Source: Bacillota bacterium (lineage in GTDB: Bacteria > Bacillota > Desulfitobacteriia > Desulfitobacteriales > JAJXUE01). From it: a DNA stretch of 63,198 nucleotides. The stretch lies in NCBI GenBank assembly GCA_021783135.1, contig JAJXUE010000012.1:1-63198 (forward strand), in the 5' to 3' direction. The notes beneath the pieces are model-generated. The model did not search any database and was not told the origin of the DNA. It worked only from the letters and a program-made list of their open reading frames with translations. A program made the position numbers and the translations under genes. How positions within the stretch are numbered: position 1 is the first letter of the stretch; each line of letters opens with the position of its first letter. Below are positions 40,980 to 49,633 of this stretch, one piece after another.

Positions 40980-42039
40980 ACTGGGTAAAGGATATGATAT
41001 CCATGTCGGGACAGGTACTTTAGAGGGTCTGGGCAAAGCATTAATCGAATTGAACCTTACGGATAAGGCCTTAGTCATTGTTAATACTACAGTAGATAAA
41101 TTTTACGGTGAGAAAGTTTGCCGTAGTTTGGCCCGAGCAGGTTTTAATGTAGCATGCGAAGTGATCCCTGACGGAGAAGAATACAAAACCTTACCCAGTG
41201 CGGCGCGCTTATTTGATGCCGCTGCGGAGGCAAGATTGGACCGTCGTTCACCGGTGGTAGCGCTGGGTGGTGGTGTAACCGGAGATTTGGCCGGGTTTGT
41301 GGCGGCTACTTATATGCGCGGACTGCCTTTCATCCAAGTACCTACAACGCTGTTAGCCCAGGTGGATAGTAGCATAGGAGGTAAGGTTGCTGTAAATCAC
41401 GCTAAGGGGAAAAATCTCATCGGCGCTTTTTATCAACCCACATTGGTGTGGAGCGATTTACTTACTTTAAAAACACTGCCCTACCGGGAACTGTTAACGG
41501 GCATGGCGGAAAATATTAAACATGCTGTAATTGCCGATAGGGATCTATTTGGTTTTATCGCAGCGAAATTACCCAGCATTTTGGCGGCGGAAGAGGCGCC
41601 GCTGCAAGAGCTTGTTACCCGCTCTTGTCAGGTTAAGACGAATGTGGTCGAGCAAGATGAAACTGAACAAGGTATGCGGGCCATTTTAAATTTCGGGCAT
41701 ACCTTTGGGCATGCCGTGGAAAACCTCACCGGCTATAAACGCTATCGTCACGGTGAAGCTGTGGCCTTGGGAATGGCTGCGGCCAGCCGCATGGCTTGCC
41801 AGCTAGGTATTTTGTCGGCAGGTGACGAGGCTGAAATTATCGCGTTGGTGGCAAGAGCAGGCTTACCTGTGGGCGGTACCGGGCTTAATCCGACCGAACT
41901 CTACAGTGCCTTAGCCTATGACAAGAAGGTTATTGCTGGTGAGATTAATTTTGTTCTACCTTTGAGCATCGGTAAGGCTGAGGTATTCAGTGGCATTAAA
42001 CAAGAAGATGTCCTGCAGGCAATCCGCACTATTTGTTAA
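40960..42039 (+). CDS. aroB: 3-dehydroquinate synthase
   Basis: 359 aa. NAD- and metal-dependent cyclisation of DAHP to 3-dehydroquinate. Conserved blocks: VIPDGEEYKT, ALGGGVTGDLAGFVAATYMRG, PTTLLAQVDSSIGGKVAVNH, KNLIGAFYQP, and the metal-binding NFGHTFGHAVE and RHGEAVALGM. Full length; the ATG lies inside the end of aroK. Last gene of the aroE-C-K-B operon, followed by a terminator. Confidence 0.96.
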   Translation: MTKVRVKLGKGYDIHVGTGTLEGLGKALIELNLTDKALVIVNTTVDKFYGEKVCRSLARAGFNVACEVIPDGEEYKTLPSAARLFDAAAEARLDRRSPVVALGGGVTGDLAGFVAATYMRGLPFIQVPTTLLAQVDSSIGGKVAVNHAKGKNLIGAFYQPTLVWSDLLTLKTLPYRELLTGMAENIKHAVIADRDLFGFIAAKLPSILAAEEAPLQELVTRSCQVKTNVVEQDETEQGMRAILNFGHTFGHAVENLTGYKRYRHGEAVALGMAAASRMACQLGILSAGDEAEIIALVARAGLPVGGTGLNPTELYSALAYDKKVIAGEINFVLPLSIGKAEVFSGIKQEDVLQAIRTIC

Positions 42040-42165
42040 ATCAAGCACTACCTGCATAGGCGGTAACAGCAGCAATGCTTTAATAGCTACCGAATATGTA
42101 GCTTTCCAATGTACAAGTATTTTTATTACAACTGTCTTACTACAACTGTCTTATATTAGTTAACT

Positions 42166-42204
42166 GAGGGTAATTCACCTTAAACGGGAGAATTACCCTC
42201 TTTT
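42166..42204 (+). terminator. Terminator of the aro operon
   Basis: GAGGGTAATTC and GAATTACCCTC with a 13-base loop and TTTT. The rest of 42040-42373 shows no gene; a ribosome site (GGAGGTG) appears at 42361. Confidence 0.88.
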
Positions 42205-42373
42205 GTCGTGTTGAGAGGACAAATATCAAACCGTGGAGGCTAAAGTGCAATAATTAGTAGCCTTAGCGTTATTATTCTGGGAAAAAGTAGAAAATGACTT
42301 ACCCATGCTGGGAGGAATTTAAGCCGTAATAGTTTAACTAATGCTTTGCTGATTTTTTGCGGAGGTGATAAAA

Positions 42374-42718
42374 GTGCTCAGCAAATTCCATGTTTCGCGT
42401 GGGTATAGTTTGCTTGAAGTACTTGCCGTTTTAGTCATCATTGCGATAGCAATGGCGATAGCGGTGCCAAATTACCGAGCTCAGATGACACACTTCAACA
42501 TGCAAGCAGATCAAGCCAATATTGAACTGATTGAAGGCGCGGTTCAACAATACCGTTTGGATACGGGGGGTGTGCCGTGTGATCTTACTTACCTGTTGCG
42601 CGAACCGATTGGCGGGATTCAGGGTTGGGATGGGCCTTATCTTGTGCGTCTGCCGGTAAGCCCGGACGGTACGAATTATGCGCTTGATCAAACTACAGGC
42701 AAGGTGATTTGCCAATGA
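42374..42718 (+). CDS. Type II/IV prepilin-like protein (GspG-like)
   Basis: 114 aa from GTG 42374 (GGAGGTG at 42361-42367). RGYSLLEVLAVLVIIAIAMAIAVPNYRAQM is a prepilin N-terminus with Gly at -1 and Glu5. The tail DTGGVPCDLTYLLREPIGGIQGWDGPYLVRLPVSPDGTNYALD carries the GspG-type motif (G-W-x-G-P-Y-x-x), seen in major pseudopilins. First gene of the minor pilin cluster. Confidence 0.85.
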   Translation: MLSKFHVSRGYSLLEVLAVLVIIAIAMAIAVPNYRAQMTHFNMQADQANIELIEGAVQQYRLDTGGVPCDLTYLLREPIGGIQGWDGPYLVRLPVSPDGTNYALDQTTGKVICQ

Positions 42719-43092
42719 AGTCGGAAGGAGGGTTCGTGTTGTTGGATGTGATTATTGGAGTGTTGATTTTGTGTTTGGGGGTGGCGGTGTTGGGTGAAAT
42801 GAGTCTTGCTGCTCAGCGGGCCACGCTGCTAAGCCGGTATAAGTCGCAAGCGGCCAATCTCGCTAAATCAGAACTTGAGGACCTCAAGGCCTTAGGTATG
42901 GCGACAGCTCTGCAGACCGGTCGGGTGGAGCCGGGACAGACTGTGTGCCGTGTGAGCCGGCAAGATCTGCAGTTGACCGTATCCGGCACTCAATTAAGCG
43001 GCAACTTATTGCAGGTTGAGGTTGATGCTGAATGGTGGGTTGCCTCCGAGCACGGTAATGTCAGTCTTTGCACCTTACTCTCGGCTAACTAG
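42715..43092 (+). CDS. Minor prepilin-like protein (PilV/GspI type)
   Basis: 125 aa, ATG 42715 overlapping the previous stop (ATGA). The N-terminus EGGFVLLDVIIGVLILCLGVAVLGEMSLAAQRA carries a processing site, with Asp in place of the usual Glu5 (GFVLLD), unusual but known in minor pilins. A helical stretch then a small beta domain with two Cys residues follow. Confidence 0.75.
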   Translation: MKSEGGFVLLDVIIGVLILCLGVAVLGEMSLAAQRATLLSRYKSQAANLAKSELEDLKALGMATALQTGRVEPGQTVCRVSRQDLQLTVSGTQLSGNLLQVEVDAEWWVASEHGNVSLCTLLSAN

Positions 43093-43093
43093 C

Positions 43094-43558
43094 ATGGTGC
43101 GGCGTGAAGGTGGGTTTAGCTTGGTCGAGGTGCTGGCTGCTATAGCCATTTTCGGCTTGGTGCTTAATTTGGCAGCACAAACCATGCTTTGGCACGAACG
43201 TACAGCAGTGCGAGAGTATCAGCAACTGGAAACGCAGCAAGCCCTGCGCGTAGCGGCAATGCTGCTGGAGCGCGAGGTGCGTCTGGCCAAAGCTGTGGCT
43301 ATCGATACTTCTGGGGTACTTACGGTTACCACGCCGAATAACAAGCAGGTAAAATACTATGTAGCGGATAAAGATTATAATGGCATTAAAGATTTGTACG
43401 CCGAGACTAATGGCATTCCCAGCCCAGTTGCCAGCTACATAGATACGGCACAATTTATCGCTTTGCGGCAAAATGTATGGCAAATTAACCTCAAAGCTAC
43501 TGATGGCGAGGTGAGCGATGCATGGAAGTTGATAGTCCAAACAAGGGTCGATCCCTAA
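43094..43558 (+). CDS. Minor prepilin-like protein (PilW/GspJ type)
   Basis: 154 aa from ATG 43094, 1 bp after the preceding stop. EGGFSLVEVLAAIAIFGLVLNLAAQTML is a canonical prepilin N-terminus. The LEREVRLAKAVAID and later beta-strand pattern resemble GspJ/PilW minor pilins. Member of the four-gene minor pilin operon. Confidence 0.8.
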   Translation: MVRREGGFSLVEVLAAIAIFGLVLNLAAQTMLWHERTAVREYQQLETQQALRVAAMLLEREVRLAKAVAIDTSGVLTVTTPNNKQVKYYVADKDYNGIKDLYAETNGIPSPVASYIDTAQFIALRQNVWQINLKATDGEVSDAWKLIVQTRVDP

Positions 43559-43944
43559 CTGCGGAACAGGGCGGAGCTACAATTATCAGCTTGCTTACGG
43601 TGTTGACCTGTTTTTTGTTAGCGTCAACCTATTTGAACTTAGCTCAGGCTGAGTTGCGGATGTGTACGCGCGATATCCAAGCACGTCAAGCGCTCTTTTT
43701 GGCTGAAGCAGGTATAGATTTGGCCCGCGCTGAGCTAAGTCATGACCCAACTTGGCAGCCGGAAAGCAATTATGTGCTCCCGACCGGAAGTTTCAGGGTG
43801 GGAGTAACGGCGGTCGGCACGGGCTACGATGTGGTTGCCGGTGGGGTATCTGCTGAGGCCACAAGGACCTTGGCAGTGAACATCGTCCCTAAGGCGGGCG
43901 GTGGGTGGCAAGTAATCAGTTACCAAGAAGTCTATAATCCTTAG
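43522..43944 (+). CDS. PilX-like membrane protein
   Basis: 140 aa; ATG 43522 lies 37 bp inside the previous gene. The N-terminal segment (EQGGATIISLLTVLTCFLLASTYLNLAQAELRM) is followed by QARQALFLAEAGIDLARAEL, the signature of PilX/GspK-type proteins. It probably works with the PilV/PilW-like products in a priming or tip complex of the pilus. Confidence 0.75.
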   Translation: MEVDSPNKGRSLTAEQGGATIISLLTVLTCFLLASTYLNLAQAELRMCTRDIQARQALFLAEAGIDLARAELSHDPTWQPESNYVLPTGSFRVGVTAVGTGYDVVAGGVSAEATRTLAVNIVPKAGGGWQVISYQEVYNP

Positions 43945-44111
43945 AAAAGTATTTTTCATCCAGTTTCTGGTGCGATTTATAAAGAATTTGTAAATATTGA
44001 AGAAAACATAACCATATGATGCAAAAGGAGTATGAATAAGAAGGAATTTCTTATATTCAGGCGAATTAGTCCTTTAAAATACCCTTTTGGCACTTTATCA
44101 GGGAGGATAGC

Positions 44112-45788
44112 ATGAGCGTAGGCGGCAGAAGACGGTTAGGGGAAATTTTGATTGAGCATGGTCTCTTAACCCCTGAGCAACTTCAGGTGGCGTTAGACAC
44201 TCAAGTTAATACTCCGGATAAGTTGGGTGCGGTGTTGGTTGACTTAGGCTACTTGTCAGAAACCAACTTGATGGCTGTACTTGAGTTCCAACTCGGTATT
44301 CCATATGTTAACCTTGCCAAGTCCCCCGTAGATGGAGAAATTGCTCAAATCATCAATGAAAATTTAGCCCTGCGTCATAAGGTAATACCGATTGGCAAAC
44401 GAGGCGAAAAACTAGTTCTGGCAATGGCCGATCCTCTTAACGTGTTTGCCATTGATGACACTAGGATTGCAACCGGGTTAGATATCATTCCCGTATTGTC
44501 CGGCGAGAGTGAAATAACCATGGCTATAAAGCAATACTTGGGTGTCAAGGAATCCATGAGCAAGATGATCGAGGACTTTGGCCTTGAAGTATCAACCCGG
44601 GAAGAACCGGACGAAATCGATGATATCGTCGAAGAGGGTCCGATTGTTAAGTTTGTTAACTCCGTAATTGCGCAAGCAGTGGCCAGCAGGGCCAGCGACA
44701 TCCATGTTGAACCGCAAGAAAAGGAAGTAGTGGTACGCTACCGGATTGACGGACAGTTGCATAAGGCCATGTCCTCGCCACGTAAAACACAAAATGCGAT
44801 TATTTCACGGTTAAAGATTATGGCTAACATGGATATTGCGGAGAAACGGGTGCCACAAGACGGGCGTATACCGATTAAAATCGAAGGGCGGGAGATTGAC
44901 CTGCGGGTAAACTCCTTACCGACAGTTTTTGGCGAAAAGATAGTAATGCGGATTTTGGATAAGTCAGGTAGTTTGCGACCCATTGATGGCTTAGGCATGC
45001 AGGAGAGCATGGTGGAAGCCTTTCGGGCTTTAATTCGACAGCCACACGGCATGCTCCTAATGACCGGGCCGACCGGCAGTGGGAAGACTACGGTCTTGTA
45101 TTCGGTACTTCAGTCGCTTAACTGCGAAAAAACTAATATCATTTCAATTGAAGACCCGGTTGAATACACTTTGCCGGGCGTCAATCAAGTTAATGTTAAT
45201 ACAAAAGCAGGCATGACCTTCGCTAATGGGCTTAGGGCTATTTTGCGCCAGGATCCTGATGTGGTAATGGTAGGTGAAATCAGGGACTCCGAAACTGTTG
45301 GGATTGCCATTGGTGCTGCCCTTACCGGGCACCTGGTACTCTCCACATTGCACACTAACAGCGCCGCAGCGACCATAACCCGACTGATGGAAATGGGCAT
45401 TGAACCGTTTTTAATTTCATCTTCAATTATTGGCGTGATGGCCCAGCGTCTGGTGCGCAAAATTTGTATCCATTGCAAAGAAGCCTACGAAATTTCACCG
45501 TTTGTGGCGCAACAACTGGGGCTGGGCGACGATAACCTAACCTTCTATCGTGGTAAGGGTTGCCGCAGTTGCAACCAGACCGGTTATTTAGGTCGGATTC
45601 CGATTCAAGAACTTTTAACTTTTAGCCAAGAAGTAAAAAGTATGATTTTAGCGCAGGCCAACACAGAAGCGATAGAACAAGCTGCCGTAATAAACGGTAT
45701 GCAGACGTTGAAAATGGATGGTCTCGCCAAAGCCAAGGCTGGCGAGACAACTTTGGAAGAAGCGATGACGGTAATTTCTTTATCGTAG
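44112..45788 (+). CDS. pilB: Type IV pilus assembly ATPase
   Basis: 558 aa. The N-terminal GspE/MshEN domain (GGRRRLGEILIEHGLLTPEQLQVAL) is followed by the secretion ATPase: Walker A TGPTGSGKTT (about 318-327), Asp box EDPVEYTLPGVNQ, Walker B DPDVVMVGEIRD and His box GHLVLSTLHTN. A zinc-binding tetracysteine motif, CIHCKEAY...CRSCNQTGY, lies near 450-497, as in PilB/GspE. AGGGAGG precedes ATG 44112. It powers pilus extension. 43945-44111 has no gene. Confidence 0.96.
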   Translation: MSVGGRRRLGEILIEHGLLTPEQLQVALDTQVNTPDKLGAVLVDLGYLSETNLMAVLEFQLGIPYVNLAKSPVDGEIAQIINENLALRHKVIPIGKRGEKLVLAMADPLNVFAIDDTRIATGLDIIPVLSGESEITMAIKQYLGVKESMSKMIEDFGLEVSTREEPDEIDDIVEEGPIVKFVNSVIAQAVASRASDIHVEPQEKEVVVRYRIDGQLHKAMSSPRKTQNAIISRLKIMANMDIAEKRVPQDGRIPIKIEGREIDLRVNSLPTVFGEKIVMRILDKSGSLRPIDGLGMQESMVEAFRALIRQPHGMLLMTGPTGSGKTTVLYSVLQSLNCEKTNIISIEDPVEYTLPGVNQVNVNTKAGMTFANGLRAILRQDPDVVMVGEIRDSETVGIAIGAALTGHLVLSTLHTNSAAATITRLMEMGIEPFLISSSIIGVMAQRLVRKICIHCKEAYEISPFVAQQLGLGDDNLTFYRGKGCRSCNQTGYLGRIPIQELLTFSQEVKSMILAQANTEAIEQAAVINGMQTLKMDGLAKAKAGETTLEEAMTVISLS

Positions 45789-45825
45789 GGCTAATCCTAG
45801 ACTATGATTGAAGTGGGTGAAGATT

Positions 45826-46887
45826 ATGTTTGAAATTGAAGAGATTTTGCGCCAAGCTGCAGCAAACAAATCTTCGGATATTCACTTATCAGTTGAGAGC
45901 CCGCCTGCCTTCCGAATTCATGGCGAACTCGCCCCTGTAGGAACAGCCAATTTGTCGCGGGAAGATACTCACCAGCTGGCTTACTCAATGATGACCCCTG
46001 AGCAGTGCCATCACCTGCAGGAGCATGGTGAAGTTGACTTTGCCTACAGTCTTTCCGGCACCGGACGCTTTCGGGTCAACGTCTTCCGCCAAAGGGGCAC
46101 ACTCGGACTGGTAATTCGCCTGATTCCGTTTGGGGTACCTTCATTTGAAAGTCTGCGCCTGCCGGAAATAGTGCGCGAGTTTACAACGCGACCTAAGGGT
46201 CTGGTTCTGGTTACTGGGCCAACCGGCAGCGGCAAGTCCACGACTTTAGCTTCGATGATTGACCATATTAACAATAACCGCAGCGTGCATATTATCACGA
46301 TGGAAGATCCGATTGAGTACCTGCACCGTCATCGCAAAAGTATTGTTAACCAACGGGAACTGGGGACTGACACTCAATCCTTTGCCAGCGCTTTAAGAGC
46401 AGTATTGCGGCAAGACCCGGATGTCATTCTCGTCGGCGAGTTGCGCGACCTAGAGACAATTAGTACCGCGCTGACGGCAGCCGAAACAGGGCACTTGGTC
46501 TTTTCCACCCTGCACACCAATGATGCCACCCAGACCATCGACCGGGTTGTCGACGTCTTTCCGCCCTCGCAACAACAGCAAATCCGCGTTTTGCTGGCAG
46601 CAGTACTGCAAGGAGTGGTGGCTCAGCAGCTGCTTCCTAAGGCGGATGGAACGGGGCGGGTAGCGGCGATAGAAGTTTTGGTTGCTAATGCCGCCATTCG
46701 TAACTTGATTCGGGAGGGCAAAACTCATCAAATTTACACTTCCTTACAGACCGGAGCGCGTTTTGGGATGCAGACTATGGATAAGGCTCTAATTGAACTG
46801 TACAATGAGGGACTTATCACCTATGATGAGGCTGAACAAAAAATACTTGATCCGGAGGCACTCAAAAAGTCCGGCTTTGGTTTTTAG
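45826..46887 (+). CDS. pilT: Type IV pilus retraction ATPase
   Basis: 353 aa from ATG 45826 (GGGTGA upstream). PilT-type: Walker A TGPTGSGKSTT, EDPIEYLHRHRKSIVNQRELG, Walker B QDPDVILVGELRDLET, HLVFSTLHTNDATQTIDR, and the C-terminal AIRNLIREGKTHQI box specific to PilT. No tetracysteine motif, unlike PilB. Its presence implies retractile, twitching-type pili. Confidence 0.95.
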   Translation: MFEIEEILRQAAANKSSDIHLSVESPPAFRIHGELAPVGTANLSREDTHQLAYSMMTPEQCHHLQEHGEVDFAYSLSGTGRFRVNVFRQRGTLGLVIRLIPFGVPSFESLRLPEIVREFTTRPKGLVLVTGPTGSGKSTTLASMIDHINNNRSVHIITMEDPIEYLHRHRKSIVNQRELGTDTQSFASALRAVLRQDPDVILVGELRDLETISTALTAAETGHLVFSTLHTNDATQTIDRVVDVFPPSQQQQIRVLLAAVLQGVVAQQLLPKADGTGRVAAIEVLVANAAIRNLIREGKTHQIYTSLQTGARFGMQTMDKALIELYNEGLITYDEAEQKILDPEALKKSGFGF

Positions 46888-46899
46888 GGGGGATTCCCG

Positions 46900-48111
46900 A
46901 TGCCAACTTACGCGTATAAGGTCAGAGATCAAGGCGGCAAAGCATTATCCGGCAGCCTTGAAGCCGATAATCAAAAGCAGGTGGTTGACCGCTTGCGGGA
47001 GTCCGGGTATTTCATAACTTCCCTCAAAGAAAAAGACTTGCTGACCATGGACATTAATATCACGTTTGGCACGGGCGTAACGCTCAAGGACGTGGCAATT
47101 TTTAGCCGTCAGTTTGCGATAATGATTCAATCGGGGATTGCCCTGCTACGTTGTCTGGATATCCTCTATGCCCAGCAGGAAAATAAAAATCTCAAAAGGA
47201 TTCTAGGTCAAATTAAGAAGGCGGTTGAAGAAGGTTCCTCCTTATCCCAAGCCTTTGCCCAACACCCTAAGGTTTTCCCGCCCTTGTTTATTAATATGAT
47301 TCACGCCGGGGAAGTCGGTGGGGTAATGGACGAAGCTCTGGACCGCTTAGCGGAGCACTTTGACAAAGAACACGAGCTGCGCGAGAAAATCAAAGGCGCC
47401 AGTACCTATCCGGTCACAGTATTTGTCTTTGCGATTATCATCGTCAATGTGCTGTTAATCTTCGTGGTGCCGCAATTTGCCGCCATGTTTTCTAGCTTTA
47501 CTTCCGCTCAACTCCCATTATTGACCCGCATGATGCTGGGGTTAAGCAATTTCCTCAAGCATGACGCTTTGTTTTTACTTATCGCCACCATTTTGCTGCT
47601 GTATGGGTTTAACCGTTACCGCAAGTCACCCACGGGCAAAAGCCGCATTGACTATCTAGTACTTAAACTGCCAGTTTTCGGGCCGATGGTTTTGAAACTG
47701 GGCGTAGCCCGCTTCACGCGTACCTTGGGTACGTTGGTCAAAAGCGGCGTGCCTATCTTGCTGGCCTTAGAGGTGACGGAGAATACCGCCGGTAATGCTG
47801 TGATAGCCAAAGGTATTGCCGCCGCTCGCCAAAGTATTAAAGACGGGGAGAGTATTTCCGGTCCGCTGACTGCTTCCGGCGTTTTCCCACCCATGGTAAC
47901 GCAGATGATTGCGGTAGGGGAAGAGAGCGGCGCGATTGAGACCATGTTAAGTCGCATTGCCGATTTTTATGACCGGGAAGTCAAGATCATGGTGGACAGT
48001 CTCACTTCCCTAATCGAGCCTTTTTTGATTATCTTTTTGGCCGTAGTTGTAGGCGGTATTGTGGCAAGTATCATGCTGCCGATGTTTTCCCTTTACGGTC
48101 AAATTCACTAA
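46900..48111 (+). CDS. pilC: Type IV pilus inner-membrane platform protein
   Basis: 403 aa. Two GspF domains, each with the pattern F-x-R-Q-(F/L)-A/x-x-x-x-S-G-(I/V) (IFSRQFAIMIQSGIALLRCL and RFTRTLGTLVKSGVPILLAL), and three transmembrane helices (about 170-190, 220-240 and 375-400). The start is PTYAYKVRDQGGKALSG, typical of PilC. It couples the PilB/PilT motors to pilin addition. Confidence 0.95.
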   Translation: MPTYAYKVRDQGGKALSGSLEADNQKQVVDRLRESGYFITSLKEKDLLTMDINITFGTGVTLKDVAIFSRQFAIMIQSGIALLRCLDILYAQQENKNLKRILGQIKKAVEEGSSLSQAFAQHPKVFPPLFINMIHAGEVGGVMDEALDRLAEHFDKEHELREKIKGASTYPVTVFVFAIIIVNVLLIFVVPQFAAMFSSFTSAQLPLLTRMMLGLSNFLKHDALFLLIATILLLYGFNRYRKSPTGKSRIDYLVLKLPVFGPMVLKLGVARFTRTLGTLVKSGVPILLALEVTENTAGNAVIAKGIAAARQSIKDGESISGPLTASGVFPPMVTQMIAVGEESGAIETMLSRIADFYDREVKIMVDSLTSLIEPFLIIFLAVVVGGIVASIMLPMFSLYGQIH

Positions 48112-48149
48112 GCTTTTTGGTGTCGCTTATGACCCAAAATAGGAATTTA

Positions 48150-48310
48150 AAGTTGAAAGGAGGCAAAGGAACAGTCCTGACAAACCCCGGTTAGGGGAGG
48201 ACCATGAAGTAGGGGCTTGGCCTGAAACTAACATCCTTAAAAAAGGTTGGGGAGTTAGCCGGTGCGCCCGGGACAGGATAGCTGGCAGGAACTGTGGTTA
48301 GTATTTCTCC
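48150..48310 (+). ncRNA. Structured leader upstream of pilA (candidate regulatory RNA)
   Basis: In the gap between pilC and pilA several stems can form: GTCCT...AGGAC enclosing CCCC-GGTTA-GGGG (about 48172-48201), and CTAAC / GTTAG enclosing CCTT / AAGG (about 48227-48258), then a GC-rich segment. No known riboswitch class was recognised and no terminator is evident, so it could control translation or mRNA stability of pilin. Confidence 0.35.
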
Positions 48311-48349
48311 GGGAAACAAATTGGAAAAAAGTTATGGAGGTTGGAAATT

Positions 48350-48769
48350 ATGATGAAAATGGCATTGGCCCTGCGCAAAATGCGCGACAAGGAATCCGGC
48401 TTTACTCTGATTGAGTTGATGGTTGTTGTAGTTATCATCGGTATCTTGGCTGCAATCGCCATCCCACAGTTTGCTAACATAATCAACAATTCACGCCTTA
48501 AGGCCGATATTGCGACAGGCAAGACCATTAAAGATGCAGTCGACCAGTACTACACGGACAAGGGCAGTTATCCGAGCACTACCTCGACTACTACTCTCGC
48601 TGCAGACCTTAAAACAGCTGGTTATCTAGCGTCAACCCCAACAGTGGCACAAAATTCTAATGGTGCTACACTTGACTCTGTCATAACTTACACACCCGGA
48701 ACTGGTGAAATACAAGTACATGATTTTTCTCAGTCGTCCAAACCTGTGGTTTGGGACAGCAACAGCTAA
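48350..48769 (+). CDS. pilA: Major type IV pilin
   Basis: 139 aa from ATG 48350 (GGAGG at 48333). The prepilin N-terminus is exemplary: ESGFTLIELMVVVVIIGILAAIAIPQF, cleaved between Gly and Phe, with Glu5. The short mature domain (DAVDQYYTDKGSYPSTTSTTTLAADLKTAGYL) is of the GspG-like small-pilin class without a disulfide loop. It lies directly after pilC with a long structured leader and before its own terminator and pilD, suggesting separately tuned expression. Confidence 0.93.
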   Translation: MMKMALALRKMRDKESGFTLIELMVVVVIIGILAAIAIPQFANIINNSRLKADIATGKTIKDAVDQYYTDKGSYPSTTSTTTLAADLKTAGYLASTPTVAQNSNGATLDSVITYTPGTGEIQVHDFSQSSKPVVWDSNS

Positions 48770-48788
48770 CTTTAGTCAAATCCGCTTT

Positions 48789-48820
48789 GAGGCAGAGGCC
48801 CTGTTGCCTCTGCCTCTTAT
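48789..48820 (+). terminator. Terminator after pilA
   Basis: GAGGCAGAGGC, loop, GCCTCTGCCTC, then TTATT. A perfect 11-bp GC-rich stem likely to limit pilA read-through into pilD. Confidence 0.85.
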
Positions 48821-48841
48821 TAATTCTTTACGGAGTATAAC

Positions 48842-49591
48842 ATGGCTATATTGTTCCTCCTTTTCGGTCTCATTATCGGCAGTTTTCTTAACGTCTGTAT
48901 TTACCGCCTGCCGCGCCGGGAATCGCTGGCCTGGCCTGGTTCGCACTGCCCGCAGTGCGGGTATGTTTTAAAATGGTATGATAACATCCCAGTACTTAGT
49001 TACCTGATATTACGTGGCAAATGTCGGCACTGCCGTTTGCATATAACCTGGCGGTATCCACTGGTGGAGGGCTTGACCGGCTTATTATGGCTAGCAGCGT
49101 ATCTTCACTTTGGGTTGACCTGGTATCTAGCTACTCGCTTAGTATTTATTGCCATGTTGCTGGTGATTGCGCTGATTGACATGGAGCATTTTATAATCCC
49201 CAATATTATCGTTTTGCCCGGGGCAGTTCTGGGTCTGGGGTTTAGCCTGGTTCCGGGCGCCGCCGGCTTATTGTCAGCTTTGGTGGCTGGTCTCGGAGCA
49301 GGCTTGTTCTTTCTCCTGATTTGGTTAATTTACCCTAAGGGAATGGGAGAGGGAGATATTAAGCTGGCTTTGATGCTGGGCATGTGGTTGGCTTGGCCAC
49401 AGGTCGGGGTCGCTATCTTCTTGGCCTCCTTGCTCGGCACCGTGGGCAGCCTTGTGGCTATCAAGTTAGGGTGGGGCGACCGCAAGACACCGATACCTTT
49501 TGGCCTGTATTTAGCGGTGGGCAGTATTTTTGCGTTGTTTTATGGCCCGCAGCTTTTGGCAACTTACCTGCGCTTAAGCGGATGGCAGTGA
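48842..49591 (+). CDS. pilD: Prepilin peptidase (leader peptidase/N-methyltransferase)
   Basis: 249 aa with about eight membrane segments. The N-terminal cytoplasmic loop has the two CxxC pairs of the bifunctional type (HCPQCGYVLKWYDNIPVLSYL, then KCRHCRLHI). The aspartyl protease residues are in ALIDMEHFIIP and GMGEGDIKL (the G-x-G-D motif). It cleaves and N-methylates the prepilins encoded nearby, including the second cluster at 55364-58207. Confidence 0.95.
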   Translation: MAILFLLFGLIIGSFLNVCIYRLPRRESLAWPGSHCPQCGYVLKWYDNIPVLSYLILRGKCRHCRLHITWRYPLVEGLTGLLWLAAYLHFGLTWYLATRLVFIAMLLVIALIDMEHFIIPNIIVLPGAVLGLGFSLVPGAAGLLSALVAGLGAGLFFLLIWLIYPKGMGEGDIKLALMLGMWLAWPQVGVAIFLASLLGTVGSLVAIKLGWGDRKTPIPFGLYLAVGSIFALFYGPQLLATYLRLSGWQ

Positions 49592-49633
49592 AGCAGCGGT
49601 AATACGGGGTAATTGCAAAAAGGAGTGTGTAGT

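Noticed and set aside
48150-48310. c-di-GMP-I riboswitch before pilA
   Set aside because: The essential GACGCAAAG and GGCAAACC-like segments found at 55146-55300 are absent here.
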